Source: Enterobacter sp. Bisph1
GTDB taxonomy: Bacteria > Pseudomonadota > Gammaproteobacteria > Enterobacterales > Enterobacteriaceae
Direction of reading: 5' to 3'
Length of the DNA stretch: 64,000 nucleotides
NCBI RefSeq assembly: GCF_000814905.1
Contig: NZ_JXAG01000042.1
Span: 124,001 to 188,000 of the forward strand
Positions 26,822-35,930 of this stretch are shown here, one piece after another. A program made the position numbers and the translations under genes. Positions within the stretch are counted from its first letter, which is position 1. Each line of letters begins with the position of its first letter. A model generated the notes under the pieces. The model saw only the letters and a list, made by a program, of their open reading frames with translations, did no database searches and was not told the origin of the DNA.

Positions 26822-28139
26822 ACACTCTTACTGAATTTTCCAGCGCCGAGACCACCTGATTACGGCCCTGTTTTTTTGCCGCATAAAGTGCGGTATCGGC
26901 CCGGTGAATCAGCCCGCTGGCAATCATATGCAGCGGTTTTCCCTCTGACTGTACCTGCCCGGCCTGCAGGGTTGCAACGCCAATGCTGATGGTTAAAAAC
27001 CCGGTTGGGCTCGCGTTATGCGGCACATTCAGCGCGCTGATGTTACCCCGCACGCCTTCAGCGAGATCTCTTGCCTGCGCCAGATTGGTGCCCGGCAGGA
27101 TTATCAAAAACTCTTCGCCGCCATAACGGCTGACGTTATACCCGCTGCGCAGATGCGATACGGCAAGCGTACGGGCGACCAGCCGCAGGCAATCATCCCC
27201 GGCCTGATGGCCTTTGTTATCGTTATAATTTTTAAAATAATCGATATCTGCCAGGCACACCGACAGCGGGAAACCGTCTTCCAGCGAGCGGGCAATCTCT
27301 GCCAGCAGGCATTCATCCATATAGCGGCGGTTAAACAACCCGGTCAGATGATCGTGCTGTGCAAATTGCTGCAACACTTTGTTAGCGCTGGCGAGCTTAT
27401 GTTCCGCGTGGCGGCGTTCGGTGATATCCACCCACGTAACGGAGAGCCCGATGACCGTGTCCATCGCGTCCTTTACCGGCACGGCCTGCAAATCGTAACT
27501 GCGGTCGCGAAAACTCAGCTCCCGCGACGGCAGCGGCTCACCCCGATCCGCCAGCGCAAAATCCGAAATAAAAAAGGGCCAGTAATCCGGCATTAAGCGC
27601 TGAAAGTGACTCTCCGTTTCCTGCACATCGCCCAGCAGTTTCGCCATCGCGTTATTGGACATGACTAAGCGCCCGGCGCGATCGATCATGCACAGCGCCA
27701 CCGGCGTGGTTTGATAGATAGTTTCCAGCTGCAGCACGCGCTCACCAAGATGCGAAATATTGCGATCGATACCGCGATAGCCCCGCAGCTCACCCTGCTC
27801 ATCAAACAGCGGAATACCGCTAGTCTCCAGTACAACAACGGATCCATCGGCGCGTTGATTGCGGTTTACCAGCCCGGAAAAGGCACGTTTCTCGGTAACA
27901 ATTGCGCCAAACGCACCTGCCACACGTTCCGCCTCGCCCGGCGGCATAAAATCAAAAGGCGTTTTGCCAATCACTTCTTCCGGCGGCACACCGAGTAGCT
28001 CGGTAACCACATCAGAAGTCCAGGTATAACGCCCCTGCGCGTCTACCTCCCAAACCCAGTCAGAATTGTTATGTAACAATTCAAAAAGATGCTTTGCGTC
28101 TTCATCCCGGTGATTGAGCCGTTTTTTTTCATTATTCAT
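26811..28139 (-). CDS. Diguanylate cyclase with two PAS domains
   Basis: 442 residues, no membrane segment seen. PAS/PAC 1 spans about residues 18-130 (NSDWVWEVDAQGRYTW, ending YRGIDRNIS), PAS 2 about 135-250, a short helical linker about 255-270, and a GGDEF domain about 272-435. The active-site loop is RYGGEEF, and DHLTGLFNRRY and DIDYFKNYND supply metal and GTP contacts, so c-di-GMP synthesis is expected. The inhibitory I-site RxxD, five residues before the active loop, reads RSGY, so product inhibition through that site should be absent. The first PAS is likely the sensory input; its ligand is unknown. Confidence 0.9.
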   Translation of the reverse strand: MNNEKKRLNHRDEDAKHLFELLHNNSDWVWEVDAQGRYTWTSDVVTELLGVPPEEVIGKTPFDFMPPGEAERVAGAFGAIVTEKRAFSGLVNRNQRADGSVVVLETSGIPLFDEQGELRGYRGIDRNISHLGERVLQLETIYQTTPVALCMIDRAGRLVMSNNAMAKLLGDVQETESHFQRLMPDYWPFFISDFALADRGEPLPSRELSFRDRSYDLQAVPVKDAMDTVIGLSVTWVDITERRHAEHKLASANKVLQQFAQHDHLTGLFNRRYMDECLLAEIARSLEDGFPLSVCLADIDYFKNYNDNKGHQAGDDCLRLVARTLAVSHLRSGYNVSRYGGEEFLIILPGTNLAQARDLAEGVRGNISALNVPHNASPTGFLTISIGVATLQAGQVQSEGKPLHMIASGLIHRADTALYAAKKQGRNQVVSALENSVRVSGA

Positions 28140-29187
28140 CGTTTCATTTCCGCATGGCCTGCTTTATGCACAGCAACAAGCCTTGTGAAGGTGATGAAAG
28201 CAAAAATCATTCACCACAAAAATATACCTGTCTGTCTCGCTAAACTGCTCGCTAACTCAATGAAAGCGAATCAGATTATCACTACGTTCTGTCACTTTAC
28301 TGGTCACCACGTCGGCGTCTGCGCGCCGTAAGAAAGGGCGTAAACGCCGCTTTCTATCACCAGAAGTAATAATAGTTACCCTGTACATGATTGCGTCAGG
28401 CTTTTTCGCGTGGCTAACGGCCGCGCTTCCCGCTGCCCCACGATAAAGAGCTATTCATTTTATCCACACCGCGAGTACTTTAATGTTTTAAAGAATATAG
28501 TTAAGGAGGTAAATTAATTTGCCTTAAGCAAAATTGCGTAAGATTTTTTTAATTTTTCGGAAATATCTATTTCTTAATGTTTTATTAAGGGCGGCGTTAT
28601 TTTATTGCCATATAACTCTGTATAAAAATGTTTGGATTAACATTATCTTCAAAACAAAACCAATCGCTTTGCGACTGTTCCGATTTTACGGCATCGCTAC
28701 GCGCGCGTCACGCACAGCCGGGCCAGACGTACATTTATTATCGGCGCGGGGAAATAACAATAATGTGTGTTCAGGCAGTGAATACTAAACACCCGTTGCC
28801 ATCCGCCCTCAGGCCTACAGTAAGATGCCATAAGGCGCATTATTTTTCGTTATCTCTTTTGCTTGAGCAACTTTTTTGTTGAATCAGCAGGAGAATGAAC
28901 AGGCAAATTAAATAATCACTACAAGAGCGATGGATATTCTCACCTGTTAATCCCCGGCAATAGTTGCTGCTTTGCCATTCATTAACGTATCGCGTGGGAC
29001 TACCGTTCTTCTCTGGAACGCGCCACGCGTAAGCACAAAGAGAAGCGGCTCCCCTTTCCCCCTGTCGACAGCAGTCAGGTAAATACGCTCTTTTCCCCTG
29101 TCTATTTGCAGGATGGATATCGACAGAACTGTGCTCTGATAAGATGACCTAAAACTCTCTCTACGCTTATAACAGGAGCTGCGCCCG
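28140..29187. other. 1 kb gene-free interval
   Basis: An AT-rich stretch between the divergent cyclase and nitroreductase genes. Short open frames exist on both strands but none has a coherent composition or ribosome site. AT-rich runs near 28500-28640 may hold promoters. No RNA gene or repeat was recognised. Confidence 0.4.
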
Positions 29188-29904
29188 ATGGATCCGTTCC
29201 AGCAAATTTTAAAAACGACAATGGCCCGCACCGATGACGCACCGCAGGCTATCAAGCCGCAGCCCCTGCTGGAAGCGGAGTTTAAACCAAGGGTAAGGCA
29301 TTCAGCGGTGGATGATTTCCTTTCGCTGGCGAAAGCGCGCAGGACCATTTATACCCTCGGCAAAGATCTGCCCATCGCCGATGATGAGGCTATCGATATT
29401 ATTAAAGAGGCCATTCGCCAGGCGCCCTCGGCGTTTAACTCGCAAAGTTCACGTGCCCTAATCCTGCTTGGTAAAGAACACGATCGTTTCTGGGAGATGG
29501 TGCGTGAACAGCTGCGTAAAGTGATCCCCGCCGAGAGCTTTCATGCGACCTCGGATAAGCTCGACGGGTTTGTTGCCGCCGCCGGATCGGTGCTCTTTTT
29601 TGAGGATCAGGAGGTGGTAACGCAGCTACAGCGTCAGTACATTGCTTACGCCGATAACTTCCCCGTTTGGTCAGAACAGAGTAGCGGTATCGCCCAGTAC
29701 GCCGTGTGGCTGGCGCTGGCGGAAAAGAGCATTGGCGCGAATTTGCAGCACTACAACCCGCTGATTGATATCGATGTTCGCGAGGCGTGGAAGATACCGG
29801 AAAGCTGGAAACTGCGGGCTGAAATGAACTTTGGTTCGATCATCGCCGCCGCCGACGACAAGAGTTTTATCGATGACGAAAAGCGCTTTATCGTGGCCCG
29901 ATAG
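29188..29904 (+). CDS. Nitroreductase-family flavoprotein
   Basis: 238 residues. From about residue 45 it matches the FMN-binding nitroreductase fold of the oxidoreductase type (about 200 residues): AKARRTIYTLGKDL at the FMN phosphate site, APSAFNSQSSRALIL, a GIAQYAVWLALAEKSIGANLQHYNP helix region and the C-terminal MNFGSIIA. These enzymes reduce nitro compounds or quinones with NAD(P)H; the natural substrate is unknown. The ATG at 29188 has CAGGAG upstream and gives a 40-residue N-terminal extension; a GTG at 29308 would give the usual family length. Confidence 0.85.
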   Translation: MDPFQQILKTTMARTDDAPQAIKPQPLLEAEFKPRVRHSAVDDFLSLAKARRTIYTLGKDLPIADDEAIDIIKEAIRQAPSAFNSQSSRALILLGKEHDRFWEMVREQLRKVIPAESFHATSDKLDGFVAAAGSVLFFEDQEVVTQLQRQYIAYADNFPVWSEQSSGIAQYAVWLALAEKSIGANLQHYNPLIDIDVREAWKIPESWKLRAEMNFGSIIAAADDKSFIDDEKRFIVAR

Positions 29905-29991
29905 GCGCGGTTTGCGCGACAGATTTTCAGTATGCTCAGTGACTGACCGTTTAACGGCCAGCCACTGACTTAACTGCGCATGGGTAAGAAC

Positions 29992-31113
29992 TTACTCGTC
30001 AAAATACCAGTAACCCTGGTTGACCAGCCCGGTCAGCTCCTGCGCAAAAGCGGGGTTATCAAGGGCATTGCCCAGTTCATTGACGCCAATAATGGTATAG
30101 CGGCTCAGGGCATCGGCGGCTTGCGCATCGGCAGTATCGAGATATTCACTGTTGATAAAGACGCTGCCGTCCACGTTCAACACGCGTAAACCACTCAGAC
30201 GCGTCAGCACTTGCCCCTCTTTAAGCGCATCAACAATCTCGTCAACGCTGTAATCATCCGGCTCAGGCGCGACGTCCAGTTCATGGCGCGGCGTGGTGAT
30301 AAAGCTGCCAAACCACTGTTTGAAATGCTCCGGCTGGCTGACCAGCTCAATCATCATATTGCGCACACGTTCCAGCTCGTAAGCTTCAATCCGGCCCGCA
30401 TGTTCGCGGCAGGTTAGATCCGGGTCGCTGTAGTGCTCGCTACCGAGATCGTTTTCCAGCGCGTAGTCGGCAAAGCTGCTGATGAGATCGCGGCCGTTTG
30501 GCCCGCGGAAACCGATAGAGTAGTTAAACGCCTCTTGATGAGTGAAACCGTCATGGGGGAATCCTGGCGGAATATAGAGGATATCGCCCGGCTCAAGATC
30601 TTCATCAATGATTGGCTCAAAGGGATCGACATGCAGCAGCGCCGGGTGCGGGCAGAACTGACGCATCGGCAGTTTGTCGCCCACGCGCCAGCGACGGCTG
30701 CCCATACCCTGAATAATAAACACATCATACTGATCGATATGCGGACCCACGCCGCCGCCCGGTACGGAATAGGAGATCATCAGATCGTCAAAACGCCACT
30801 CAGGTAATACGCGAAACGGCTTCACCAGTTCCGCTGCCGGCATATGCCAGTGGTTGACCGCCTGCGCCAGCAGCGACCAGTCTTTTTCGCCGAGATGATC
30901 AAAAGATTCAAACGGACCGTTCCACGCCTGCCATTGACCATTCACATGGCTGACAATGCGGCTGTCGATTTCCGGCTCCATCGCCAGGCCTGCCAGTTCG
31001 TCGGGCGTAATCGGGTCGACAAAATCCACGAACGCGCGTTTGAGGACCACAGGTTTCTTTTGCCAGTATTTTTCAAGAAATTCCGGCCAGTTGAGATTGA
31101 GTTGGTAAGCCAT
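29992..31113 (-). CDS. roxA: 50S ribosomal protein L16 arginine hydroxylase RoxA (YcfD)
   Basis: A JmjC-fold 2-oxoglutarate/Fe(II) oxygenase of 373 residues that hydroxylates Arg81 of ribosomal protein L16. The iron ligands appear as His-x-Asp in HIDQYDVF (about residue 125) and the later His in GFPHDGF. GSRRWRVG and the GPNGRDLI segment flank the core, and a C-terminal winged-helix-like dimer region follows. In E. coli it sits near phoPQ; here it neighbours a nitroreductase and a LysR gene, which shows local rearrangement relative to that genome. Confidence 0.95.
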   Translation of the reverse strand: MAYQLNLNWPEFLEKYWQKKPVVLKRAFVDFVDPITPDELAGLAMEPEIDSRIVSHVNGQWQAWNGPFESFDHLGEKDWSLLAQAVNHWHMPAAELVKPFRVLPEWRFDDLMISYSVPGGGVGPHIDQYDVFIIQGMGSRRWRVGDKLPMRQFCPHPALLHVDPFEPIIDEDLEPGDILYIPPGFPHDGFTHQEAFNYSIGFRGPNGRDLISSFADYALENDLGSEHYSDPDLTCREHAGRIEAYELERVRNMMIELVSQPEHFKQWFGSFITTPRHELDVAPEPDDYSVDEIVDALKEGQVLTRLSGLRVLNVDGSVFINSEYLDTADAQAADALSRYTIIGVNELGNALDNPAFAQELTGLVNQGYWYFDE

Positions 31114-31177
31114 AAATCACACCAGTGAAAGGGGAAACGGCACTGATTATAAAGAGAGTCAGTGCCCGTTCGCCTTG

Positions 31178-32110
31178 TCATTGGTCAAGAGCGGGTGCGG
31201 CAAGGGGCGGAGAAATCTCAAGAGCGCTCAATGCTGTCAGTAAAGCGTCCACTTTCGGCAAAAGCTGCTTACGACGCGGCCACACTAATGTCAGCGCCAG
31301 CCCCGGCGGCTGACAGTGCGGCAGAATCAACTGCAGCTCGCCGCGGGCGATTTGTCGGTGTACCAGCCAGGTCGGCATCTGACCAACGCCTAAACCGGCG
31401 CACAGGGCTTGAACCTGCGCATCAACATCGCCAAGGGCCATGCGGTATGCCACGTTGCGCCACTGTATATGACCGTCCGCGGTAGTAAATAGCCAGGGTT
31501 TGGTGCTGCCATCAACCCGCTCGTAAACAATCGCCCGGTGCTGCATCAACTCCGTCTCACTTTGCGGCATGCCTGCGCGTTGCAGGTAATCGGGGGCGGC
31601 GCAAAACACCATTTTCTCACGACCAATCTGCTTCCACCCTAGCGAAGCGGGCATATCGGCGGTTTGCCCTATACGCACCGCCACATCAATTCCCTCATCG
31701 AACAGATCAACAAAACGATCGGAAAAGGTCAGACTCAGATCCAATTCCGCGTGGTGCTGACAAAAGGGGATCAGCAGCGGCATCACGGCCAGCCGACCGT
31801 AGGTATTCGGCACGGCGAGGCGTAAACGCCCGGAAGGGATCGTGCGATGCGCCGCCAGCACCGATTCGGCTTCCGCCAGCTCTTCGAGAATGCGAATACA
31901 GGTTTGGTAATAGGCGTGTCCGGCATCGGTCACTTCCAGCCGTCGCGTGGTGCGTTCAAGTAACCGCGATCCGAGACGCGCCTCGAGGCGGGCGATACTT
32001 TTACTGATTGCCGAGCCGGTCAGATGCAAACGCTCTGCTGCGGCGGTAAAGCTCCCCGCTTCGACGCTGGCGACAAAGGGGAGGATATCTTTCAGGCGCT
32101 GATCGCTCAT
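31178..32110 (-). CDS. LysR-family transcriptional regulator
   Basis: 310 residues: winged HTH at about 3-62 (FTAAAERLHLTGSAISKSIARLE) and a substrate-binding domain with DLFDEGIDVAVRIGQ, the signature of the CrgA/aldehyde-responsive (YhjC/DmlR-like) subgroup. I start it at the ATG at 32108-32110 (MSDQRLKDILPF), since the upstream 33 codons do not belong to the family. It is divergent from the reductase at 32213 with about 100 bp between, so it probably controls that gene. Confidence 0.88.
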   Translation of the reverse strand: MSDQRLKDILPFVASVEAGSFTAAAERLHLTGSAISKSIARLEARLGSRLLERTTRRLEVTDAGHAYYQTCIRILEELAEAESVLAAHRTIPSGRLRLAVPNTYGRLAVMPLLIPFCQHHAELDLSLTFSDRFVDLFDEGIDVAVRIGQTADMPASLGWKQIGREKMVFCAAPDYLQRAGMPQSETELMQHRAIVYERVDGSTKPWLFTTADGHIQWRNVAYRMALGDVDAQVQALCAGLGVGQMPTWLVHRQIARGELQLILPHCQPPGLALTLVWPRRKQLLPKVDALLTALSALEISPPLAAPALDQ

Positions 32111-32212
32111 TAGATTGATGAATCCAGGTTGTGAATGGTGTGAATTAATACCCAGGATAAGAATGCCATTCTCTATTAGCCTGAAAAGAGGCACAACATT
32201 GAGGATCAACGT

Positions 32213-33280
32213 ATGCAGAAAAAAGCTTTAATCGTCGGCATCAGCGGCGTGATTGGGCGCGCGCTGGCGGAAAAACTGCTGGCGGAAGGCTGGCAGGTAA
32301 CGGGTTTGTCGCGCGGGCGCGGCGCGGTTCCGGCGGGCTGCGCCAGCCTGACGGCGGATTTAACCGATGCGGCAGCGATTAGCTCAGTCCTGCAAGGAGA
32401 AAAACCCGATGCGCTGTTCTTTAGCGTCTGGGCGCGTCAGGAGAATGAAAAAGCCAATATTCGCGTCAACGGCGCCATGGTGAAAAACGTCATTGCTGCG
32501 CTGGGCGAGCGGTTGAACGGGGCGCATGTCGCGCTGGTGACCGGCATGAAACACTATCTCGGCCCGTTTGAAGCTTACGGAAAAGGCGAAGTACCGATTA
32601 CCCCGTTTCGCGAAGAGCAAGGCCGCCAGCCCGTCGATAATTTTTACTATGCCCAGGAAGATGAACTCTTCGCCGGGGCGCAGAAATATGGCTACCGCTG
32701 GAGCGTGCATCGCCCGCACACCATTATTGGTTATGCGGTGGGCAATGCGATGAATATGGGGCTAACGCTTGCAGTCTATGCGACGCTGTGCCGCGAAAAA
32801 GGCTGGCCGTTTATTTTCCCCGGCTCGCCTGAACAGTGGAACGGCGTCTCGGACGTCACCGATGCGGGTCTGCTGGCCGAGCAGCTGATCTGGGCGGCGA
32901 CCAATGAAAGTGCGGCGAACGAAGATTTTAACGCGGTGAATGGTGATGTGTTCCGCTGGAACGCGCTATGGCCGCAGCTGGCGAGCTATTTTGGTATTGA
33001 AGCCGCGCCTTATCCGGCAACGATGATGCCGCTGGCGGGGCGGATGCAGGAAGCGCAAGCCGCATGGAAAGAGATTGCCGGTAAGTATCAGTTAGCTGAA
33101 GCTAACATCGATAAGCTGGCGTCCTGGTGGCATACGGATGCCGATCTGGGACGCCCGATGGAAGCCTTCGCCGATATGAGCAAGAGCCGCAAAGCGGGCT
33201 TTACCAGCTATCGCAGCACGCTGGACGCCTTTACCACGCTGTTTGAGCGCCTGAAAGCGGAAAATATTATCCCGCGCTAA
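32213..33280 (+). CDS. PRISE-like SDR (progesterone 5-beta-reductase/iridoid-synthase-type) reductase
   Basis: 355 residues with an NAD(P)H-binding Rossmann start GISGVIGRALAEKL (about residues 8-21) and atypical-extended SDR features of the PRISE group: MKHYLGPFEAYG with the catalytic Lys, NFYYAQEDEL with the catalytic Tyr, and SVHRPHTIIGY. Plant members reduce activated C=C bonds of enones; bacterial substrates are largely undefined. It is divergent from a LysR regulator, which suggests induction by a small aldehyde- or enone-like compound. Confidence 0.85.
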   Translation: MQKKALIVGISGVIGRALAEKLLAEGWQVTGLSRGRGAVPAGCASLTADLTDAAAISSVLQGEKPDALFFSVWARQENEKANIRVNGAMVKNVIAALGERLNGAHVALVTGMKHYLGPFEAYGKGEVPITPFREEQGRQPVDNFYYAQEDELFAGAQKYGYRWSVHRPHTIIGYAVGNAMNMGLTLAVYATLCREKGWPFIFPGSPEQWNGVSDVTDAGLLAEQLIWAATNESAANEDFNAVNGDVFRWNALWPQLASYFGIEAAPYPATMMPLAGRMQEAQAAWKEIAGKYQLAEANIDKLASWWHTDADLGRPMEAFADMSKSRKAGFTSYRSTLDAFTTLFERLKAENIIPR

Positions 33281-33370
33281 CTTCGCGGTTTGCCGCCAGA
33301 TGCACATGTTTATAGCGGGATAAAGGGTACTCTTTCGCCCCGCCAATGCGTAATGCGCGCCAGGAAAAGT

Positions 33371-33388
33371 GTGCGCCTAAGGGCGCAC
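33371..33388. other. Hairpin between convergent genes
   Basis: GTGCGCC and GGCGCAC pair around TAAG in the gap between the reductase and methyltransferase 3' ends; it may limit read-through, but there is no T tract. Confidence 0.4.
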
Positions 33389-33396
33389 CAGCTTGT

Positions 33397-34158
33397 TTAC
33401 GCACGTGCCTGAAACATCAATGTATCGGAGGTAAATGCGCCTTCATTACCAACAAGAAAGTGCTGTTTGACTTCATCTGATGCCTGCACCTGGAGATAGC
33501 GGATCGCCGCGCGCAGTACTTCCGGCGTATTCATCCGTTCCACCCAAGATTGATACTCCAGCGCCAGCCGATCGGTCAGTAACTTTTCAATCAACAAGCC
33601 GCCTTGCTGCGTCATCTGCAGCCATTCTGCCGGGGAGTAATTGCGCACATGAGACGGATCGCGCAGCACTTCAATGGTTTGCAAAAAGATATCCAGCACC
33701 GGACGGCCAGGCGAAGCGATATCCATCAGGATAAATTTTCCGCCAGGTTTCAGGACACGTTTTATCTCGCGCAGTGCGAGTGCGACATCATGCCAGTGGT
33801 GCGCCGAGTAGCGGCTGATCACCACATCAAAGCTGCTGTCGGCAAACGGCAGTTTTTCTGCCGCTCCGTGCGCGGTCGCAATATTCGTTAACTGACGATC
33901 CTTAGCTGCCTGGCATACTACCGCCAGCATCTTCTCTGACAAATCGTATGCCGTCACCTCACGCACCACGCCAGCGGCCACAAAACTGGCATGCCCGGCA
34001 CCGCAGCCCAAATCCAGCAGCGAAGCATCGCCATCGTGGCTCAGCCATTCGGCCAGCCGTACCAAATCTGCGCCTTGCGCATGCACCTGGCTTGTCAGAT
34101 ACGCCTGCGCCTGGTCGCCAAACTGTTTTTCCGTTAATTCATGATGATTTACCGCCAT
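33397..34158 (-). CDS. Class I SAM-dependent methyltransferase (YafE/UbiE-like)
   Basis: 253 residues. The SAM site is LLDLGCGAGHASF (motif I, about residues 48-60), with YDLSEKML (motif II), SSFDVVISRYSAHHW (motif IV region) and RVLKPGGKFILMD (motif VI). It resembles E. coli YafE, of unknown substrate. It is divergent from an XRE-type regulator and probably controlled by it. Confidence 0.85.
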   Translation of the reverse strand: MAVNHHELTEKQFGDQAQAYLTSQVHAQGADLVRLAEWLSHDGDASLLDLGCGAGHASFVAAGVVREVTAYDLSEKMLAVVCQAAKDRQLTNIATAHGAAEKLPFADSSFDVVISRYSAHHWHDVALALREIKRVLKPGGKFILMDIASPGRPVLDIFLQTIEVLRDPSHVRNYSPAEWLQMTQQGGLLIEKLLTDRLALEYQSWVERMNTPEVLRAAIRYLQVQASDEVKQHFLVGNEGAFTSDTLMFQARA

Positions 34159-34223
34159 GCTCTTCTCCTGTTATTGCCCGATTGAACCCTGTTTTTTTGC
34201 GACTATACGGCTGCTTTTATAGG

Positions 34224-34239
34224 GGTACAATATGTGTAC
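34224..34239. promoter_or_regulatory. Imperfect dyad between methyltransferase and XRE gene
   Basis: GTACAATATGTGTAC is an imperfect palindrome in the 107 bp divergent region and a plausible operator for the adjacent MmyB-type regulator. Confidence 0.35.
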
Positions 34240-34265
34240 TTATACTGGTATTAACGGGTACCACC

Positions 34266-35069
34266 ATGGAAAACACGCTGTTTGCCGGGCCGAAAACGTT
34301 AGGTGCTTTTTTGCGGTCGCAACGGGAAAATACCGCGCCTGCAGATATTGGGTTGCCTGCGCAGGGACGACGCCGTACGCGGGGATTGCGCCGTGAAGAG
34401 GTGGCGCAGCTCAGCGGGATCAGTACCACCTGGTATACGTGGATTGAGCAAGGCCGGGATATTGTAGTGTCGCCGCAAACCTTAGCGAATATCGCCAGCG
34501 TGCTGAAAATGAACGCCGCCGAGCGCAAATATCTCTTTCATTTGGCACTACAAAACGATCCGCAGGAAGAGAAAGTGATCTCCGTTGAAGCCTCCGTGCT
34601 GGCAGCAGTAGATCAAATGGCCTGTCCCTGTTATCTGCTGGATCTTACCTGGAATATGCTGGCGTGGAATCGCCCCGCCAGAGCGCTGTTTCACGGCTGG
34701 CTGGATAACGACAAGCAGCCGAATATGATGAGCTTTATGTTTCGCCACCCGCTGGCGCAAACGCTGGTGGCCGACTGGGAAACGCGCGCCAGCCGGATTG
34801 TCGCTGAACTGCGCGCGGACGCGATGCACTATCCCCACGATCGGCAGCTAAACCAGTTTGTGCAGAGCCTGAATAATGACAGCGCGCTGTTTCGTACGTT
34901 CTGGTCGCGCCAGCAGGTTGTGGTGCGCGAAGGCGGTGAGCGCGTTTTTAACCATCCGCAGCAAGGCGAGCTGCACTTCCGCCAGATGACCTGGCAACTG
35001 ACCAGCAATCGCTCAGTAAAAATGATTATGTTGATGAACGAGACATTAAGCGGCGAAGAGAAGAGATAA
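34266..35069 (+). CDS. XRE-family regulator with MmyB-like ligand domain
   Basis: 267 residues from the ATG at 34266. The N-terminal HTH contains the strongly conserved RTRGLRREEVAQLSGIS(T)TWYTWIEQGR block; the C-terminal half (about residues 105-255) is a PAS-like MmyB pocket with LLDLTWNMLAWNRPA. Members of this group often sit beside and repress an oxidoreductase or methyltransferase gene. Here the target is likely the divergent methyltransferase. Confidence 0.9.
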   Translation: MENTLFAGPKTLGAFLRSQRENTAPADIGLPAQGRRRTRGLRREEVAQLSGISTTWYTWIEQGRDIVVSPQTLANIASVLKMNAAERKYLFHLALQNDPQEEKVISVEASVLAAVDQMACPCYLLDLTWNMLAWNRPARALFHGWLDNDKQPNMMSFMFRHPLAQTLVADWETRASRIVAELRADAMHYPHDRQLNQFVQSLNNDSALFRTFWSRQQVVVREGGERVFNHPQQGELHFRQMTWQLTSNRSVKMIMLMNETLSGEEKR

Positions 35070-35105
35070 CAAATTAGAAAAGCGTGGCGGGTTTAACAGG
35101 CAATA

Positions 35106-35138
35106 AAAAAACAGGCCAGAAAACTGGCCTGTTTTTAT
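35106..35138. terminator. Strong bidirectional terminator
   Basis: AAAAACAGGCCAG and CTGGCCTGTTTTT form a 13 bp perfect stem. It serves both the XRE gene (+) and the cold-shock unit (-), whose last stop codon lies inside its T tract. Confidence 0.9.
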
Positions 35139-35323
35139 TTGCGAAACTCCATCGGAGCCTGGCTCTGCTGCGCATACGCAGCGATAGTGTCAAATGTCAT
35201 CATTGGCGTTTTGCAAAAAATACATTTGGCACCGACCGGATTTTTCTCAGTCACATCGAAACTGGAAACTCGGTATTGCGACCCGTGACAGCACGGGCAG
35301 CGAAAATGAATATTGGTAATAAT
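35135..35323 (-). CDS. YmcF-like small cold-shock zinc-ribbon protein with apparent AUU start
   Basis: About 61-62 residues, directly downstream of the csp gene. The protein reads (I)TNIHFRCPCCHGSQYR ... FDVTEKNP ... GAKCIFCKTPMMTFD, with paired CPCC and CIFC knuckles, and resembles the E. coli small cold-shock proteins YmcF/YnfQ, which follow csp genes. No ATG, GTG or TTG precedes the conserved part in frame: tandem ATT codons at 35321-35323 and 35318-35320 follow an AAGGA that overlaps the csp stop, 6 or 9 bases away. As I recall, E. coli homologs were reported to begin at a non-AUG codon. The stop is at 35135-35137. Confidence 0.8.
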   Translation of the reverse strand: MITNIHFRCPCCHGSQYRVSSFDVTEKNPVGAKCIFCKTPMMTFDTIAAYAQQSQAPMEFRK

Positions 35324-35332
35324 TCTAAATCC

Positions 35333-35545
35333 TTAGCGCGGTACCACATTGGCCGCAGCCGGGCCTTTCGGGCCATTTTCAATAGTAAACTCAACTTCTT
35401 GATTTTCATCAAGAGTGCGGAAATCATTGCTCTGGATCGCGGAGAAATGTACGAAAACATCTTTACCGCCATCTTTAGGAGTAATGAAACCGAAACCTTT
35501 CTCAGCGTTAAACCATTTAACGATACCGATCATTTTAGTAGACAT
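35333..35545 (-). CDS. CspA-family cold-shock protein
   Basis: 70 residues with both nucleic-acid-binding motifs, KGFGFIT (RNP1) and VFVHFSAI (RNP2), and the C-terminal GPAAANV. By sequence it belongs with the cold-inducible CspA/CspB/CspG/CspI group rather than CspC/E; which one is not resolved. It acts as an RNA chaperone melting mRNA structure. The long structured 5' leader and the YmcF-like gene 10 bp downstream support cold induction. Confidence 0.95.
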   Translation of the reverse strand: MSTKMIGIVKWFNAEKGFGFITPKDGGKDVFVHFSAIQSNDFRTLDENQEVEFTIENGPKGPAAANVVPR

Positions 35546-35700
35546 GCGTAAAACCTTCTATTTGGTGCGCCGAATTACGGCATTAATGGTCTGAAGACAT
35601 TATTTTTATCAGTGTGTAAAGCGAAGACCCAAACAGAAGTAGCAAGGAGGTACTTAGTGATGAGAAAGACTTTAGTGAACTACTGGAGATAATGATTTAT
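35546..35700 (-). promoter_or_regulatory. Cold-shock 5' leader of the csp gene
   Basis: The minus-strand leader contains CAGACCATTAATG (35581-35593), matching a segment near the 5' end of the E. coli cspA leader, followed by the hairpin GCCG-TAATT-CGGC and then GCACC and AGAAGG before the ATG. CspA-type leaders refold at low temperature to expose the ribosome site. The exact 5' end is not set. Confidence 0.6.
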
Positions 35701-35883
35701 CAAACCGACTACTCATTAACGCACGGTTAAGTTTTCGGCGCAAGCTCAATCGCAAATTATTTTTAGCCTGCTGGCATACGCAGATTCACCTTCGCCGCGG
35801 TAACGTGTTATGGCTTGAATTATCGACAAAAAAGGTTGTGTGACAGAGATCTCATAAATCTGCTTACCGTCAGGTTATTATCA

Positions 35884-35893
35884 ATACTAGTAT
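35884..35893. promoter_or_regulatory. Palindrome ATACTAGTAT upstream of uxuA
   Basis: A perfect 10 bp palindrome about 38 bp before the uxuA ATG, in a normal operator position. The regulator is unknown; it does not match the E. coli UxuR/ExuR consensus as remembered. Confidence 0.35.
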
Positions 35894-35930
35894 GGTAGTT
35901 AACAATATTTCTTTTAGAGGTGGTAACAAT

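Noticed and set aside
28534..28882. Overlapping short ORFs in the gap before the nitroreductase
   Set aside because: Two overlapping frames, no ribosome site, no coherent composition.
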